A stretch of DNA of 64,000 nucleotides from contig NC_088171.1 of NCBI RefSeq assembly GCF_028769735.1, positions 57,195,613-57,259,612 of the forward strand, written 5' to 3'. Shown in pieces: positions 24,801-38,996 of this stretch. The translations under genes were made by a program, and so were the position numbers. Source of the DNA: Zonotrichia leucophrys gambelii (Eukaryota > Chordata > Aves > Passeriformes > Passerellidae). The notes under the pieces were generated by a model, which was given only the letters and a program-made list of their open reading frames with translations, had not been told where the DNA came from and did not search any database. Each line of letters starts with the position of its first letter. Within the stretch, counting starts at the first letter, position 1.

Positions 24801-25390
24801 AGGCAATTTTTCTGCATGAAACCTCAGCTTTGTTCTGCAGAGATAATTTTACTACCTTTTGTTCCATCCCCACTCATAGGAAGAGCAGTGGGGTAAAATT
24901 AGCCTTGACAGAGAAAGGCTCTTAAGGAATTTGGATAGGTCAGCAGAAGTAGAAAGCCAGAATGTATACAGCAGCAGGACATGAATTCTGCAAAGATAAA
25001 CTGAGATTTGCAGCATAACCCTCTGCTTTTGCTAATACCTAGTCTCCATATTTTTTCAGCAGCAATATTCTGCCTTGAAGTAATTTGCATCTTTTAACAT
25101 ATTTACAGGGTAAAAGCAAAAAGAAAGGGTTTTTTTTCAATGGGATTTTCTCTAGGCTGGTATATATGCTTCTACTTCTGCAAAATCTGAACTGGAAGAC
25201 GTAAATAAAATGCAGAGTTTTAAGACTAAAGCTTGTTCTGATGAACAATAAATTTGTACTACTTGCCATTTTACCAGAAATTTTTCTTTTGGGCAAAAAA
25301 TATTGTAACATCTTCCCAATCAATACATTGCATAATGTAGAAAATCTCACATGCTGGAACTTGGGACACCAAACTTCTACTGTTAGGCTC
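21831..25390. other. Intergenic DNA, no gene recognised
   Basis: A TAA/TAG-type microsatellite lies at about 22988-23040. Otherwise I see no repeats of note and no plausible exons. Confidence 0.55.
22988..23040 (+). repeat. Imperfect (TAA)n microsatellite
   Basis: Runs of TAATAATAA with TAG variants, ending in AACAACAAC. Confidence 0.85.
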
Positions 25391-25394
25391 ACAG

Positions 25395-25590
25395 GCCCAT
25401 AGGCTCAAAGGATGTTTGTGGTTGGAAGAGATCTCTGAAAATGACCTGGTGCACGCCTCCCTGCTAAAGCAGGACCACCAGGGAATGGTTGCCTGGCACT
25501 GTGTCCAGATGGCTTTTGAGTATCTCCAAGGATGGAGACACCAAGATACCCAGGTCCACTGGACATACCAAACGACTTCTCTTCTGAAGG
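25395..25590 (-). mobile_element. Degraded CR1 LINE 3' fragment
   Basis: Read on the - strand this matches the 3' region of avian CR1 as I remember it. On the + strand the marks are 'gtggttggaagagatctctg', 'cctccctgctaaagcagg' and 'gagtatctccaaggatgg'. The element is old: many substitutions, no clear terminal octamer and no target duplication. Family identification is from memory. Confidence 0.7.
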
Positions 25591-28500
25591 CCTTGAACCT
25601 ATTTTGCGTGCTTGCAGATGAAGCCATTACTGATACTGATCACAGAAATCTTGTCCTTGGAATACTCTGATATCCTTTTTGGATCTTATTTTTGGATCTC
25701 TCAGAAAAAAATGAAAGAAGTGGGAGTTGGGAAAGAAAAAGGAGTCCTTTGTAATGAGGAAACAAGCATATTCTTCCAGTAGAAATTAATAGAATGGAAG
25801 TATTTCTAAAGGCACAGCAGGACCACAGAGAAAACAGCTACATATATAAGCATTTCATTTTGGATACTAATATGCTTTGGCCGCCATGAAAATTGCTCAG
25901 TACTTTTCTCACTTTAAATAAAATTCCTATTGCTAATATGTGAAATCTCTATGGAGTCATCCTTGCTTACACAGTTTTAGAGTGACTAGAGATATTCAAA
26001 GATGATCCCAAATAGTTTGAAAAACCACTACTTAAATTTAGGGCTCAGTTCAGTAAGGAATTATGCTGTGTAGGGTTTCTATGGAATTTAGTCAAAAAAA
26101 AGTTCAGACTGTACTAAAAATGAATTAATTCCATGGTTTTGGTATTCAATGAAGCCTCCTTCCCTCATGCACAAATAGCTAACACTATGCCCTGAAAGGC
26201 AGGCATGTCAAAGAGGTGGAAAAGAATATTCTGGGCTCCAAAAAATATAGCACAGTAGATGTATTAAAAAAGGGAACTTTCTCAGAGTTTGTAAGATAAT
26301 AGAGCTGTCTGCAGGCAGCCTTAACTTGTATTCTGGTCAATTATAGGGATTTATGCAGCTATGTATCACACGTGCTAAAATAAATACTTATAACATTCAT
26401 CTGGACTCCATATGGTACCCATGTACTACCTAGAGACAAAACATGCTCAAGGAAAAATCAGCAAGTTTTGCAATACATATTTTGATCTTTTATAATGCCT
26501 TGCCATGCAAATATTTGAAGTGCAAATAATAAGTTACATTTTTTTTCTGAGGCTTCTTAACACAGACCACCTTAGTTTTTTGAAAGAGCTTATAAAAACT
26601 AGAAAAAAAGCTGACTTTCACTTAATAAAATACTGAAGCTGAAGACAGTGAAGGCACCAAGACATAAGGGACTTTTCTAATGCATTGGTTTAATTTCTGT
26701 CACCAAATCCAAAGTTCTCCACTTACTGCAGCTCTTAGCAGGAATCATTTCTAACCTATACCTGGAGGTAACTCGTCTTCCTCTGAACAGATACTGACCC
26801 ATACATTTTCTTTGTGCTGCCCACATTCTGCTGCTTGGGTGTGGACCACAAATACATATACTTGCTTGAATTGCAGCCCTTAGTCAGAGAAAAATCTTTG
26901 AATGACAAGTACTCTTGTCTATTGAATTGGACCTTTGTCTTCACAGAAATAGGAATGCCAAAAAATAAAAAAGGAAAAAGGCACCACTGATTCTTTAATT
27001 TTAAAAAAGTTATCTCTTTTAAACAGGCACATCAGATTGACAATGGCAAGTATCCAATACTAATGCAAGCAACTGTTCTTGTAAAAGATATTTAAAAGGC
27101 AACTTCTGAAAAAGCTGCAGCCTTAAATGACAGGTGAGACTTTATTTTTGGGGCTATTTTAAAACACAGTTTCTCTTTTAAAGATATTTGTTGGGAGCAA
27201 AATAAAACTGATTTATACACATCTTTTTTCTTTCCCCTTATGGCTGTATGTTTTCTCTGTTACATAACTAAAGACTGTTAGTACTAATAAAGGAGCTGAA
27301 CGCCACACTTAAATATTCATGTGACAAACTGCACGGTTAAATCAGATTTAGCTCCTTGAGATGTAGTTTGTTTGGGTTTTTTTCATAACATATGACTTAA
27401 TGACCTTTATTAGCCAGTTTCTTCTATATTTATTTGTCTTCTATATTTATTTCTTTTTAATTGTAGGATAAAACATAAAAAATTGAAATACTTGACAAAA
27501 TACCCAAATCATAAAGCCCATCACAGGCTGTTAAAACACCTTACATACTTGCAAAATGTAAGTATGTGATCTAAGTGTAGACAGATGCCTTGCAAAACAT
27601 GTCTATCTCTTTTGACAAGAAACTGATTTTTGTTTTCAGAAGGCACACCAGATAGCTATTAAAAAAAAAAATAGAGGCAAAATAAGTCACTTCAATGAAT
27701 CAAGCCCTTATTTTCTTATCTATGATAAGAAAATTATTATATACCCAAATATTGGTGTAAATACAACTTTCTTCTCTCTGTGAAATTATTTGATAAGAAC
27801 TGGTTTACAACTCTGAAAAAAAAAAGCCCAGCATTTATTATTTTGCCTTAATTGTAAATCTTTGCAGGCATTAGATGTGCTTTAGTAAAAAAAATACTGC
27901 AATAAATCTTCACCTCACAAAGCTTTCTGTAACTTTATGTCAGGAAACCTGTATTAGCCTGGAGTAAGCATCACTTCACATACAATTTCTTTCTTACCAT
28001 GAGATTATAAAATCTCAGTTTTAATGATCATATGAACTAATTTCATCAGACAGGAATTGGAAAGATGTGGAGAACACTCATAGTGCTGTTCAGCTAATAC
28101 ATTTCAGGGTAAGGCTTTAGACATCTGAATTATAGTGATGGGATGCAATCCTGGCAAGCTGCATGTCCAAATCCTTTCATGTCAGAGTTGCTAGACATTT
28201 GCCTTTGTTGGCAGGAACATGCATGGCTGTACTTCAGGCAGTGGGAGAGGAATGGGCTCCTCAGCACCACAGCCTCTCCTCCATCAACACAATGCCTAGC
28301 CCCAGCAGGTGAAAACCCAATGTCCATAGTCTTCATGGAGTTCCCAACCCAACAAGGAATTACAGCGTTGATGGCTTCTTTTTTCTACAGTGACATTAAA
28401 CATTTATAGTGAGACATATAAGAATATATATTTATATAAATATATAAAATATTTATATAAAATATATAAATAAATACATATACAAAATATGGCATTATTT

Positions 28501-29374
28501 TCCAGAGAGATTATACATTTCACAGGCCACCTTTCCTTCTCCAGATTTCATTGTCATACAGAATTTTTCACAAAGTACATAAATCAGCCTCAACAAAAAA
28601 AAAAAAAGTTGCCAAAGCCTTCCTTATGTGAAAGCATCACATACCACAACAAAACCAAATCACTTCTCTTCCAATTAAAAAGACATATAACACCATGACA
28701 GATAGTGAATTTAACTATTTAAACCAAATGGTTCTTTTTCTATGCTTAGATGCAGGCAAATGATTTCTACCATAGTCAAAGCAAACGTGTGGCGCATAAA
28801 TGAAATGCGTGGGTCTCAACACCCAGGGTCCACAATCCCCCCATCTTGTTGACATTGTTTTCAACAGGAGTTCCTCATACAGAGTAAGTGCTTTGGTAGA
28901 ATGTACCAAGACAACAGAGAATAGATACACCTTTTCAAAATAAATAAGCAAATACAAAGAGTAGTACTCTAATGGCAATTTTTTGTCCATGAATATTCTG
29001 TGAGCAGTAAATGAAGGAAATGTAAGCCCTGTTGCACAAACTGAAGCAACGTACAGACAAAAGAAAGCTTTACCAAGAGCTTCAGTGCGACTGTTATCCT
29101 TTCCAGTGGCATAAGTCAGTGATGGGTACATTAGAATTATCAATAAAATAATTTTAAACAAATATTATCTTGGCATTTGTAGTTATATCAAATAATAAAA
29201 TTCAATCCCTTCTGGAAACACTTCCTTTGCTCCAAAAATTCATTTCTCTTACCTAGAACAGATCAGTGTGTATGCATAGAGACTTAAACGTATTTATAAA
29301 TCATTCCATAACCTTACTCTCTCTGTGCATACAGATGTATACACTAGAATTACTGTGTAATATTTGGTATTCAC
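25591..29374. other. Intergenic / possible distal IGFBP3 3' region
   Basis: AT-rich, with a strongly AT-alternating stretch at 28410-28485. A 148-codon open frame on the - strand (28715-29161) lies just beyond the first possible IGFBP3 poly(A) signal. It may fall in a longer 3' UTR or be chance; it resembles no protein I know. Confidence 0.5.
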
Positions 29375-30013
29375 ATGTTACATTTAAATAAAGTTTATTA
29401 AAAAACAATTATATTAATACAGACTAACAGAATATTCATAATATATTTTACGGAAAAAATAGCCATGTCTTTATCTTAGAAATACATTTCTTTAAAAAGT
29501 TCTTTGAGATTCTTATAAAACATTTTACCCGTGAAGACAAGTTTCCCATCAGACCTGTAAAGAAAGCTTTACCTTTAAATCCTTGTGGGCTTTTTCGTTT
29601 AGCTTTTCTTTTTAATACTTTTACAAGCTTAACATCTATAAATTCTTTAAAATAAAAAAACCCAGTATCTTTTGGGATCAAATTGGTCACAGGCCATTCT
29701 TTAAAAAGTCAGTGGAGACTCCCTGATTCCATTCTGAAGTGCCTTTTTTTTTCCTCTCTCTCTGGGTATCAATAGTGCAGGTTTACATGGGAATTCCAAG
29801 CTCCCTATACATCCCATAGGAAGCTCGATGTGTGTCGGTGACAGGGTGCAGCTGCAGCAGCATCCACAGAGGCTGCAACTCCCCATCTGCTGCAGGAAGC
29901 AGAGCTTGTTACTCCACAGACAGTGCAGTCCCACAGTGTTTGCCCAGCCCCTCCAAGGTCTCTGTGAGGTCCAGTGGCCATGCACAGATGCTAGAAGAGC
30001 TGGCACCCAGTCC
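29375..30013 (-). other. IGFBP3 3' UTR (minimum extent)
   Basis: Non-coding sequence after the TGA stop at 30014-30016, taken to the first AATAAA. The first about 300 bases are GC-balanced and the rest is AT-rich. The true end could be further downstream. Confidence 0.55.
29394..29399 (-). terminator. Candidate IGFBP3 polyadenylation signal
   Basis: AATAAA on the - strand (TTTATT on +), about 615 bases after the IGFBP3 stop codon. Further AATAAA motifs occur lower down (for example within 27140-27850), so longer transcripts are possible. Confidence 0.45.
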
Positions 30014-30139
30014 TCATTTGCTTTCCAGGTTATAGCAGTGGACATCTCCTTTTCCCTTCCCATCATACCCAGGAAGTGGCTGTCCATATTTATCCACACA
30101 CCAGCAATAACCTCTTTTTCGGCCTTTGGATGGGCGACA
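30014..30139 (-). CDS. IGFBP3: IGFBP3 coding exon 4: basic motif and C-terminus
   Basis: Residues 245-285 and the TGA stop. The exon opens with CRPSKGRKRG, then the thyroglobulin core YCWCVDKYGQPLPG (cysteines 256 and 258) and the final cysteine at 279. Joined to the end of exon 3 it makes KKGFYKKKQCRPSKGRKRG. In human IGFBP3 this is the heparin-binding and nuclear-import motif, and it is the same here. Acceptor TTTCAG, phase 0. The C-terminus YNLESK resembles human YSMQSK. Confidence 0.96.
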   Translation of the reverse strand, partial: CRPSKGRKRGYCWCVDKYGQPLPGYDGKGKGDVHCYNLESK

Positions 30140-33100
30140 CTGAAACATAATAAAAGACCCAGTTAGCATGAATTTTGTTTTCGCCACTTGTATTAGACAG
30201 CAGGGATTCCTGTTCCTTTGATACCCGCACTTCAATATCCTGACCATATCTGACAGAATCAAACAGAGTATTTGTTACCACTACAAAGCATTTCAATAAA
30301 ACCTTGCCTTCTCACTCCATCAATCCCTCTGCATCTAATATAATAGAACTGAGAACACTGAAAACTACTAGAAAATAGACTTATGAATTGCTCCCTATCA
30401 TATTTGGCAGCAGAGCTGGCCCCTTTGAATACAATACAATAGTAAGGGCTAGTGACTGGGACCCATCTTTAGAAAAAAAAATTAGCATATATGTTATACA
30501 CTAAAGCACAGGTCTGTCAAAGACAACCATTGCAGCAAGAAACACACTTGGTATGCACTTGTTTACTGAAAGAAATTCAAAAGTGTAGCTGACATTTATT
30601 AACAGATACATAATCCTTCTACAGTGTAGTTATTGCAAAACCTGCTAGGTGGACTAGAACTTTACATGTGTATTTTCCTATTAAAAAAGTTGTGTATCTA
30701 GTAGTCTATAGCATGTTAGCTTTAAGTTACCTGCTAGAATTCACCAGCAATGCTGACCAACCTGAAACTACCACAGGCAATAACACTGAACCTCTTTAGA
30801 AGCAGCAATGCAGTAAATATGCATTATAAAGTCTACTACATAGCAAGTAATGCTCCTCCCAAGGAACCAAGAATGGCAAAAAAAGAAGACTAAAGGAGAC
30901 AACATGCTGCAGGCTGCATTCAGTATGCAACCCTGGACACTGTTACATTACCATGAACCACTAAGACCTTGCAAGGGTTTTACTCATTCATAAGATATAT
31001 CAAGAATCTCACTAGGTCTGCAATGGTCAGCCTCACTGTTAAGACACAGCCTTCCTGTTAGCTGTGTTTTGAGATCTGGTGATTCAGAATTGGTGATCTG
31101 GTGTTTCAAATGCAAATAAAGGTGGCTGTTTACTCAGGACGTACTCACAGAAGTGGCAGTGACACAAGCACATCCAATTTTCTGTGTTTTTGTCTGTTGT
31201 CAGTATGAAGGAAGATTGGCTGGACTGGTGCTACTTATGTTCCTCAACACTGTCAAGTCTATTATTCAGGCAGAGCAATTGTTGCCTCTGAGATCACATT
31301 CAGAGTAATTGAAGTTTTCAGAAGTTCAGGCTGGTATAATCTGGTAAATGTCACCATTATCCCTCTACTTCTTGTTCTCCAGAGGCTCATAGGCATGGCC
31401 CAATATCTCAGGAGGCTATGGCAGTGGCTCCCGTAAGTGCCTTTTCTATGTGCAGGTACACAAGAAAGCATGAAGCAAGTGTTGGGCTTCACATGCTGCT
31501 TGTAGTGACTGATCCTTTCCATGTCTAGTTTAATATCTCAGGTGACAGTGCTATCTTGGACAGAACTGGAGAGTTCTGGAATACAGAACACTCCGGAACA
31601 GCGTGTACCAGCACACTGGCCTATAAGACAATTAATTTGTGGCAGCATGGAATAGGGTAGACAGCGTTCACTAAGACCTTGCAAAAGAGATCGAAGCAGG
31701 TCACACATTAGGTATAATTTTTTTCAGACAAGTCACTATCTTGTTTATTTTATTTTACTGTAAATTAAGTAATGTTTTTCAGCATAACTGCAAATTAAAC
31801 CACCCTTCTGATATATTATTGAGTAAGAAGCCCAATGCAGAAATAATGCAATGTCTTCTTTTCTACAAATCCGCAATCCTTCTGCATTAGCCCTATGAAA
31901 ATGGACAGCAGCAGGATGACAAGGTCCAGCATAACATACATATCAGCTTAGTTTTAGAAGAGGGTAAAGAAGTTCAAACCTACTGAAAGAACAGCTACAT
32001 TAATAATTCACTGAACGAAATGGTTACCTGCAGTTCAGTTTATATCTGTTACTAAATCTTTAAACATAAGTCCTAAAACTTGTATTTATTGTCTCAAAAA
32101 CCTGACTAGAATTTACATGTATTCTCCAGGATTTCCATGGATGGCTGTTCAACGTCCACTGATGTCAAGGGAAATTTTTCTTCAATTTTGGTGGTGACTG
32201 GACTCCAGCTTAAGTATTATTAACATTTAATGACTTAAATTCTTCATGCTTAACACAGAGAAATTAATAACATCACTTGCACAATGTAATTTGCACAAAA
32301 AGGAAACTGAGCCAGCACTCCTAGAGTTGTTTTCCCAACAGATGAAGCCCAAAGAGCATAGGGCTTCTGGCTGCCAGGCTCGTGCTCTGGCAATGAAACT
32401 ACATTTCTGCTAATAATAGTAACATAGCCTCCCCTTTTAGAAGTATATGAAGCATATTACACAACTCTCACTGATTCCTAGGCTTGCATCACTCTCAAAA
32501 CAAATGATCGATTAAAGGTCTCATGTTGCTGTTGGAGGCTTTGATTGCTTTTAACAGTTGCACAATCAATTTTCAGAAGTAATTACTACATTAAGTTAAT
32601 TTGCAGAAACACCTTCCCGGCTACTATTTTTTTTACTTCCTCTAAATAATTCATTTGAAAAGCAAAACCCTTAGAACATTCTACAGCTGAAACAACACTC
32701 TATGAGAAAACAACTTATCTTTTCCAAGTGTTTTTCTCTACCTACTCAGCCATGCTGTCAATAGTAAAGCACTTGTGATTAAAAAGTGATGCTTTTATCC
32801 TGAAATAGCCAACACTCTCTACAGAAGTGGTAAACGGGTCATATGGAAAAACATATATCTAAATATTTTCTCTTATGAATTTTGTATTCCACATACATTT
32901 CTAGGCTCTGCCCAGCTATTCTGTATGACTTTATACATGTAAAAAGTTGGAAAGCTGCCCAAGCAGTGGAGACTAATTACTTCTGATAGAAACAGCAGCT
33001 GCCAATTCCATGCCACCTGCTCCTCTCCCTTCCACAAAGAAATACTGCAGATGCATTTATGGGGCACAGCAAAGCATATGGTATCCCACTGAATTCCTGG

Positions 33101-36100
33101 TCAGTCCAGAGGGCTCCATGGAGCTACAGCCATTGTCTTCAGGAACAGACTGCAGACAACACTGACGTGTACCTCAGGCCATTTTAGCTCCTGGCAAGTC
33201 CAGCTCTGTTTTCAGTGGAACGATGCCAGCTCTCATTTAGGTGAGTATCTGGCTCCAGTATACAAACATGGGGCAATTCTAGTAATTGCCCCATATAATA
33301 ATTCTAATTTCATCAAAACCTTTTTCCCATGCTTGGGGTAGGAACGTGCCTGTATCAACTAATTATGCATAAATATACCTATGCAGCACAATTGAATAGT
33401 ACAACCTTACATGTGTTATTAAGACAAAGAATTATAAACTTTAACAGGTCTGATTTTAAAATTTATATATAAACAAAAGGTATGAAATATTTTTCATATT
33501 ATACCCTGATGCATAAATTTATGTTCTTAGAAGTGTTTCACAGATGCAATTTATTCTTCATGGGTGTTCTTGAAAAGTAAATTTCTAGATATACACAAAT
33601 GTCATGAAAAATAAGTGCTTTCAACTTGGCTGGAAGACCAGATGACCAGGAAGGCAGAATATGAGAGTGCCTCCTGAATGAGTTTTAATGGTACTAGCAT
33701 GATCATTATTTACCAGGTTCCTACAATCCCAAATCTACTACATTCTCATCCTAGACAGTGGTTCTGGCAACTGTTTGTAGAATTCAAAATGCCTAGCTTG
33801 CAGTCATTTTTAATGGATTTACTGTCTACTTTCTAACCTACTATTCTGAATTTTGTGACAATAGAATATAATTCAATTACAGATTGAACATGGCTAATAA
33901 TGGCATGAAGGGAATTACTAAAACAGCATAGAATTCTGTTAATGAGATTAGACATCTGCTCACAGTATCTAAAATATCAGACTTAGATTTTGATGCTTCA
34001 AGAAAAACCCCAAACACAACTGTCAAAATTCCTTGCAGATCAGTTAATTTGATCTGGACAGGACTCACACACTTCTCAAACTCATGGTTTTTTCCCTAGG
34101 AGTTAATTCTTTGAGGGCCAACTAATATTTTTGGTTTGTATTCTGTTGGTGAGAGAAGCAGGCTGCCTCTGTAAGTCCCATCTCTGAGGGCTTGTTCCCA
34201 GGATTGATCAAGGTTCTTTTACAGACTCAGTAACCCACGTGAATATCATGTAGAACGTTTACTCATGTGAGCTCCCTTTGTGAGCATCTCCTGCAAGACC
34301 CTGAGTGATCTCAAACTACCACTGAAACTACTGGACCTATGTAAATTGGCACAGTGCTTGACAAGGCTGGCTAGGCAGGAAGGTGTCCCTTCATTCTCTC
34401 TGCATGCTGACCAGTTGGGATACTGCCCATAATGCAGGAACCTTTCCTAAAGAAATTTTACCAGGCAGCACAGACAATACACAGAGGACAAAAGTGTGTA
34501 TTTGCTTTGTAGCAACAGATTACTCTCATAAATCAACTTCTAGAAACTGATACTAGGTAAGACTTTTATCTGTCTACCCGTTTTTTTCTCTTTGTATTTC
34601 CTTCTTTTTGCTTTGGTGATAGAACTATGACTGTACTTTAAAGGACAGTCCTCCTTTCAAGTAAGCTACTTTAATACATGCTCATTGCGGATCCAATTTA
34701 CTACACGCAATGCCAGAGATTACTTGCAAACCACCACATTTTTGCACAGAAAGCAAAAATCTTAAGAGTCTGAAGAAAGACAAAAGGAAGATCTACTGAA
34801 CAAAGTAAATACCAGTCTTCTATAATACATAGAGAAGGAAAAGGGCTATGGCACACTTGAGTGCCTTGAACATAGTCAAATTATTTGCTGTTCTAAAGCA
34901 GCTAAGAAAATACTTTTATGACACAAGCACAAAGCACAGTCCTAGTCTCACTCTGCATAGAAGCCCAATGCATTTTCTGAAAATAAGCAGCTTGAGATGT
35001 GAGCATTGCTCTCTGTTAGTTTACACACAGCGCAGCATGGCTGACGCAGGCTTCTCAAAGCTCCAGGCAACAAAAAGAAACTTCCCCTGCTTGGAAGTTG
35101 CCACCACCTGCTCAGGAAAACTGGGAAGCATAGAAAAGCTCAGCAGCATGTACCAAAGGTCAAAAAAGCAATGTCAATGCTAGACTGATGGCAAAAAGGA
35201 AGGCTGGAAATCTCATTCCTGTTATAAATGCCCCACCTGACACTGACAGCTTATCGCAGAGCTCCACAGAATACTAGATAGGGAAAGACTGTTTCAAAGA
35301 AAGCTGAAAGCAAAAAAAATTGAGAGATACAATTCCCAAAATAAGGTTGCCTAGTCAGAGGTTGATCTCTCACTTCCAACCAATGAACTGCATTAGCTAG
35401 CAACAGAGTGTCAACCACTCCTTTGGTTACCAAAAATAGAGAGGCTGATTTGTGTAAAACTGAAGGGAAAGACATGATGGTCCACAAACAAAATCTGTCC
35501 TTGAGAAAAGTCTTAAAGATCTCTTTGAACTCAGGAAATTTTGGAACTATACAAAGAAATAAATATTTGGAGGCAGGCCACTAACTAAACACTGAAATTA
35601 AATAGGATGTGCACACTAAACAAAGAACCCGACACATCTTGCATGTTCTGAACGAGTTTCAATGGCAGCACTGAATGGAGAATGCTGCCGTAGTTCAATC
35701 CAACACAACTAAAGCATAAATACCCACAGTTTTGGTTGGCATTTGTCAAGAAAGGTCACAACCCCAGAACCAGAAAAGGCTGAGAAGCCATCCTTGCTGC
35801 AGAGTAACTACTAGAAGTATCATTTTCACGATAGCCTGACTTGGATTTTGGAAGTGATCTGTGTAGCACATAAAGGACAGTTACATACATTTCTCAAGTT
35901 GCTTTATGTAATATGATCCAGTGTGTGTCTTCTAGGAACCCTCAAGCAGCTATTTACAATTCAAAGCATTGATCTATTGCAGTCATATGGTGACTGCAAC
36001 ATTAGCTCTGTGGGTTATAGTAGAGGCAGTACTTTTTTTAAACCAAAGGGCATTAGTATCTAGGACACCAGTCAACCCATATGTGATTAGGTATGCAGTT

Positions 36101-36311
36101 TCTCAAATGAATCTGTTGTCATGATCAACAAAAAATAAAAATATTATCCCCACCTGACAAGGTTCAGCACTATCAGAACAGGTCCTAAAACTGGAAATTA
36201 GCTAGTTCCTCTGCAAAATTATATATAATGCACCTTGCTGGCAAGATCCTTCAACAAAGATGCAGAAAAGGTGAACGGCAATTATTAAAATGTTAAAAAC
36301 TCTGTACTTAC
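30140..36311 (-). other. IGFBP3 intron 3
   Basis: 6172-bp GT-AG intron, phase 0 (donor CAA/GTAAGT). AT-rich. I found no embedded exon and no clear transposon; open frames in it are short and unrecognisable. Confidence 0.9.
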
Positions 36312-36431
36312 TTGCTTTTTCTTGTAGAATCCCTTCTTGTCACAATTTGGAATATGAAAGCCCCTGGGACTCAAGACATTCAGGATCTTTAGGTGGTTTA
36401 AAGTGTCTTCCATTTCTCTACGACATGGACC
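36312..36431 (-). CDS. IGFBP3: IGFBP3 coding exon 3
   Basis: Residues 205-244. It begins GPCRREMEDTLNHLK and ends NCDKKGFYKKKQ, and differs from human at only two positions by my reading (I for F, F for V). It contains cysteines 207 and 234, the first two of the C-terminal thyroglobulin type-1 domain. Exactly 40 codons, phase 0 at both ends. Acceptor is AACAG/GG, donor is CAA/GTAAGT. The exon has no methionine-initiated frame of its own, so frame scans miss it. Confidence 0.96.
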
Positions 36432-38996
36432 CTGTTAACAAGCATGTTTTAGAAAACACAAATGAAACTTCACTCCCAAATTCCATCTTTCACTCAAGAG
36501 TTAATAAATCTTTAAAGGGCAAAAGAAAGCCCAAATCCAAACAAATCCATTAAAACAAAGAGAGGGCTGAATACGAATTAAAGCAGATAATTCATAAAAA
36601 AAAATTGACTTTCTGCTCTATTCAAGATAAACTGATTTCTAAAGATTAAAGGCCTTATGCTATGCTGAGGCACATAGTGGCAGTTAAAATCGCAGTCACA
36701 AATACCTTTAGGAAGGCTTAACCGGTACGTAAATCAGTCACACAGAACATAAGTTTGGAAAAGCTGGCCTTGTACCACGTGGGAAAAGAAGAAAGTAAGC
36801 CACTGGAAATACATTACAGGATAGGCCTTCGCCAATGACATTTAATTTTTTTGTGATTCTGCTGGATTTGAAAGCTTAAATTAAATTGATTCAATTGAAA
36901 ATAAGTGGTTTGGCATAATATATATATAAAATACCTCAACTTGGACAACAATTCCCAATTTCAACTGAATCAAATAGATGCAATCATACAGAGGATCAGT
37001 TGCACATAGCAGTCTCATTAGATAAGTATATCACTTTTTTTTCCTCTTTTTCTTCATCTGAAAAAGGCTGACAACAAGGTAGTGAGGATTAGCTCTTAGG
37101 ACAATGAGCCAAAAAGAGCTTCTAGAAGCACTTCTAAGAGAATGTCTCAAACACCAACTAATTTTATCTCATGGCAGCCCTTCAGGGTAGGGAGAATAAT
37201 GCACGAGGAGCCCCACTTTGAAGTCAGAAAATCAAAAGCAGAGAGCTTCACATTTTGCCAGAGGCTAAGAAGGCAGTCAGTGTCAGCAGTGGGATCAGGA
37301 TTCAAGAGTCAGCCTACAAACTCTGCGCTTAGCTACACTCCTATATGGGCATCACACTGACTTGCACCACCAGCCCACTTCTCCAGCAGAGACATGAAAA
37401 AATTTCTTTGGTTTCATGGTTTAAAAATATTTAAAAGTTGCTACATTGACACAAAGACTCATTTGGTGCTGTTTTTAATTAGTGAAGTAATGACATTGAT
37501 ACTTTCAAGTGGTAGTATTAATAGTTTGTTCATGTAAAGTACCTTTTAATGTGAGTGTCTGAAAGCATACAATCTCCATAGTACTACTGGAGATTAAAAT
37601 GGAGGTTTTAGGCCAGTAAAGACCTTCTTTGTTGCCTTCACTTTTTCTTTCTGAACCAGTCTCATAAGTTCTAAGCATGGGCTTTAAATGGCTTCTCTTA
37701 CTGGTCAAACATACTGACTGCAAGTGACAGATATTCAAAGATTTGATCCCAAATTAGGCCTATAAAAAGATCAACAGATTTTAAAAAAAATTTATTTTGA
37801 AGCAAGCTTGCAAAGTCAGCCAGACCAGTATCAAAAGCCAACATGTAGACACAAGTAGAAGAGCATTTGCTGACAAAGGGACCCGTCCCTGATGGACTTA
37901 TTTCAAGTTCTTGAAGACACCAGCAGCCTTGGTAAACTGGTATACCTTTGCTCACGGACCCAACTATCACTACTCATCTTAGTTAAGAATCTATTTCCTC
38001 AAGCAACCAACTTTCATTCTTTTAGTGATGGCACTTTTACTTCACATTTTCGGGAGGAAGACACACTGGAAGGCAGCTACTGAAGCAATATAACTAGATG
38101 GCTGGACATGAGTGACAAACTAAAAATGAAGCTACTCTTAGAAGCCACACTCTGTTCAGGCAGAGGTTTTCACCTCATACAAGTTTCAAACCTTCTTTTG
38201 AAGATGAGCAGCCATATTTGTTTTTACCATGCATGTTTTGATAAAATGCAGAAGCATATCCAGATGCGTTTTTCAGGCCATCTGACCTAAGGGATAGATT
38301 ATCAGCTGGATGTCCAGGAAGAGAATTATTCTTGCCCTCAGATGAAACACACTCTGACTGCCCTGCAAATTCACTGGACACAGTCAGTAGTATGCAATGG
38401 AGCTCATGTGACCACAAGACTTTGGATTTAGGCAGTAGCACCTACAGCAACTGCAAGTGGAGGTGATGCTCAGCATATCATATAGTGACTGACTAGTCAA
38501 GACCTTAATCCTCAGCTCAGCCTAAGTTTATCTTCCTTGATTTGCACCAGGCAATGTATGAACACAGTGCCACTACACTCAATGTGAAACATCTTTTCTC
38601 CATTATTGCAATTCAATTACACAGTTTGCAACCAAGATTAATGATGGCACTTCAAGTCCACTCAAAGAAATGTGTGACAATTAAAGGGAAGAACAGGAAC
38701 TTTCGGCCTCTAAGAAACTTTAGTGGAAGTCATGCTCATATTGATGTAAACAGCATTACATTAGTCCTATGTGTTTCCTAAGCACAATTTTCTTGGTCTG
38801 ACGATTGTGTATGTATTTGCAGAGTCAATAGATTTACCAGTTAAAATGCCAGAATGTCCTAAAAGGCTGCAACAATTATCACCTTTTAGCTATTTAGTGT
38901 AATTATTTATCTTTTTATATTCACAACATGCATATGTACACACACACACATATTCACAGGCTAGCAAATGCCCTCCTATTTACAAAAAATACTTAC
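36432..38996 (-). other. IGFBP3 intron 2
   Basis: 2565-bp GT-AG intron, phase 0. A short CA repeat lies near its 5' end (about 38940-38950 on the + strand). No gene or clear transposon was recognised inside. Confidence 0.9.
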
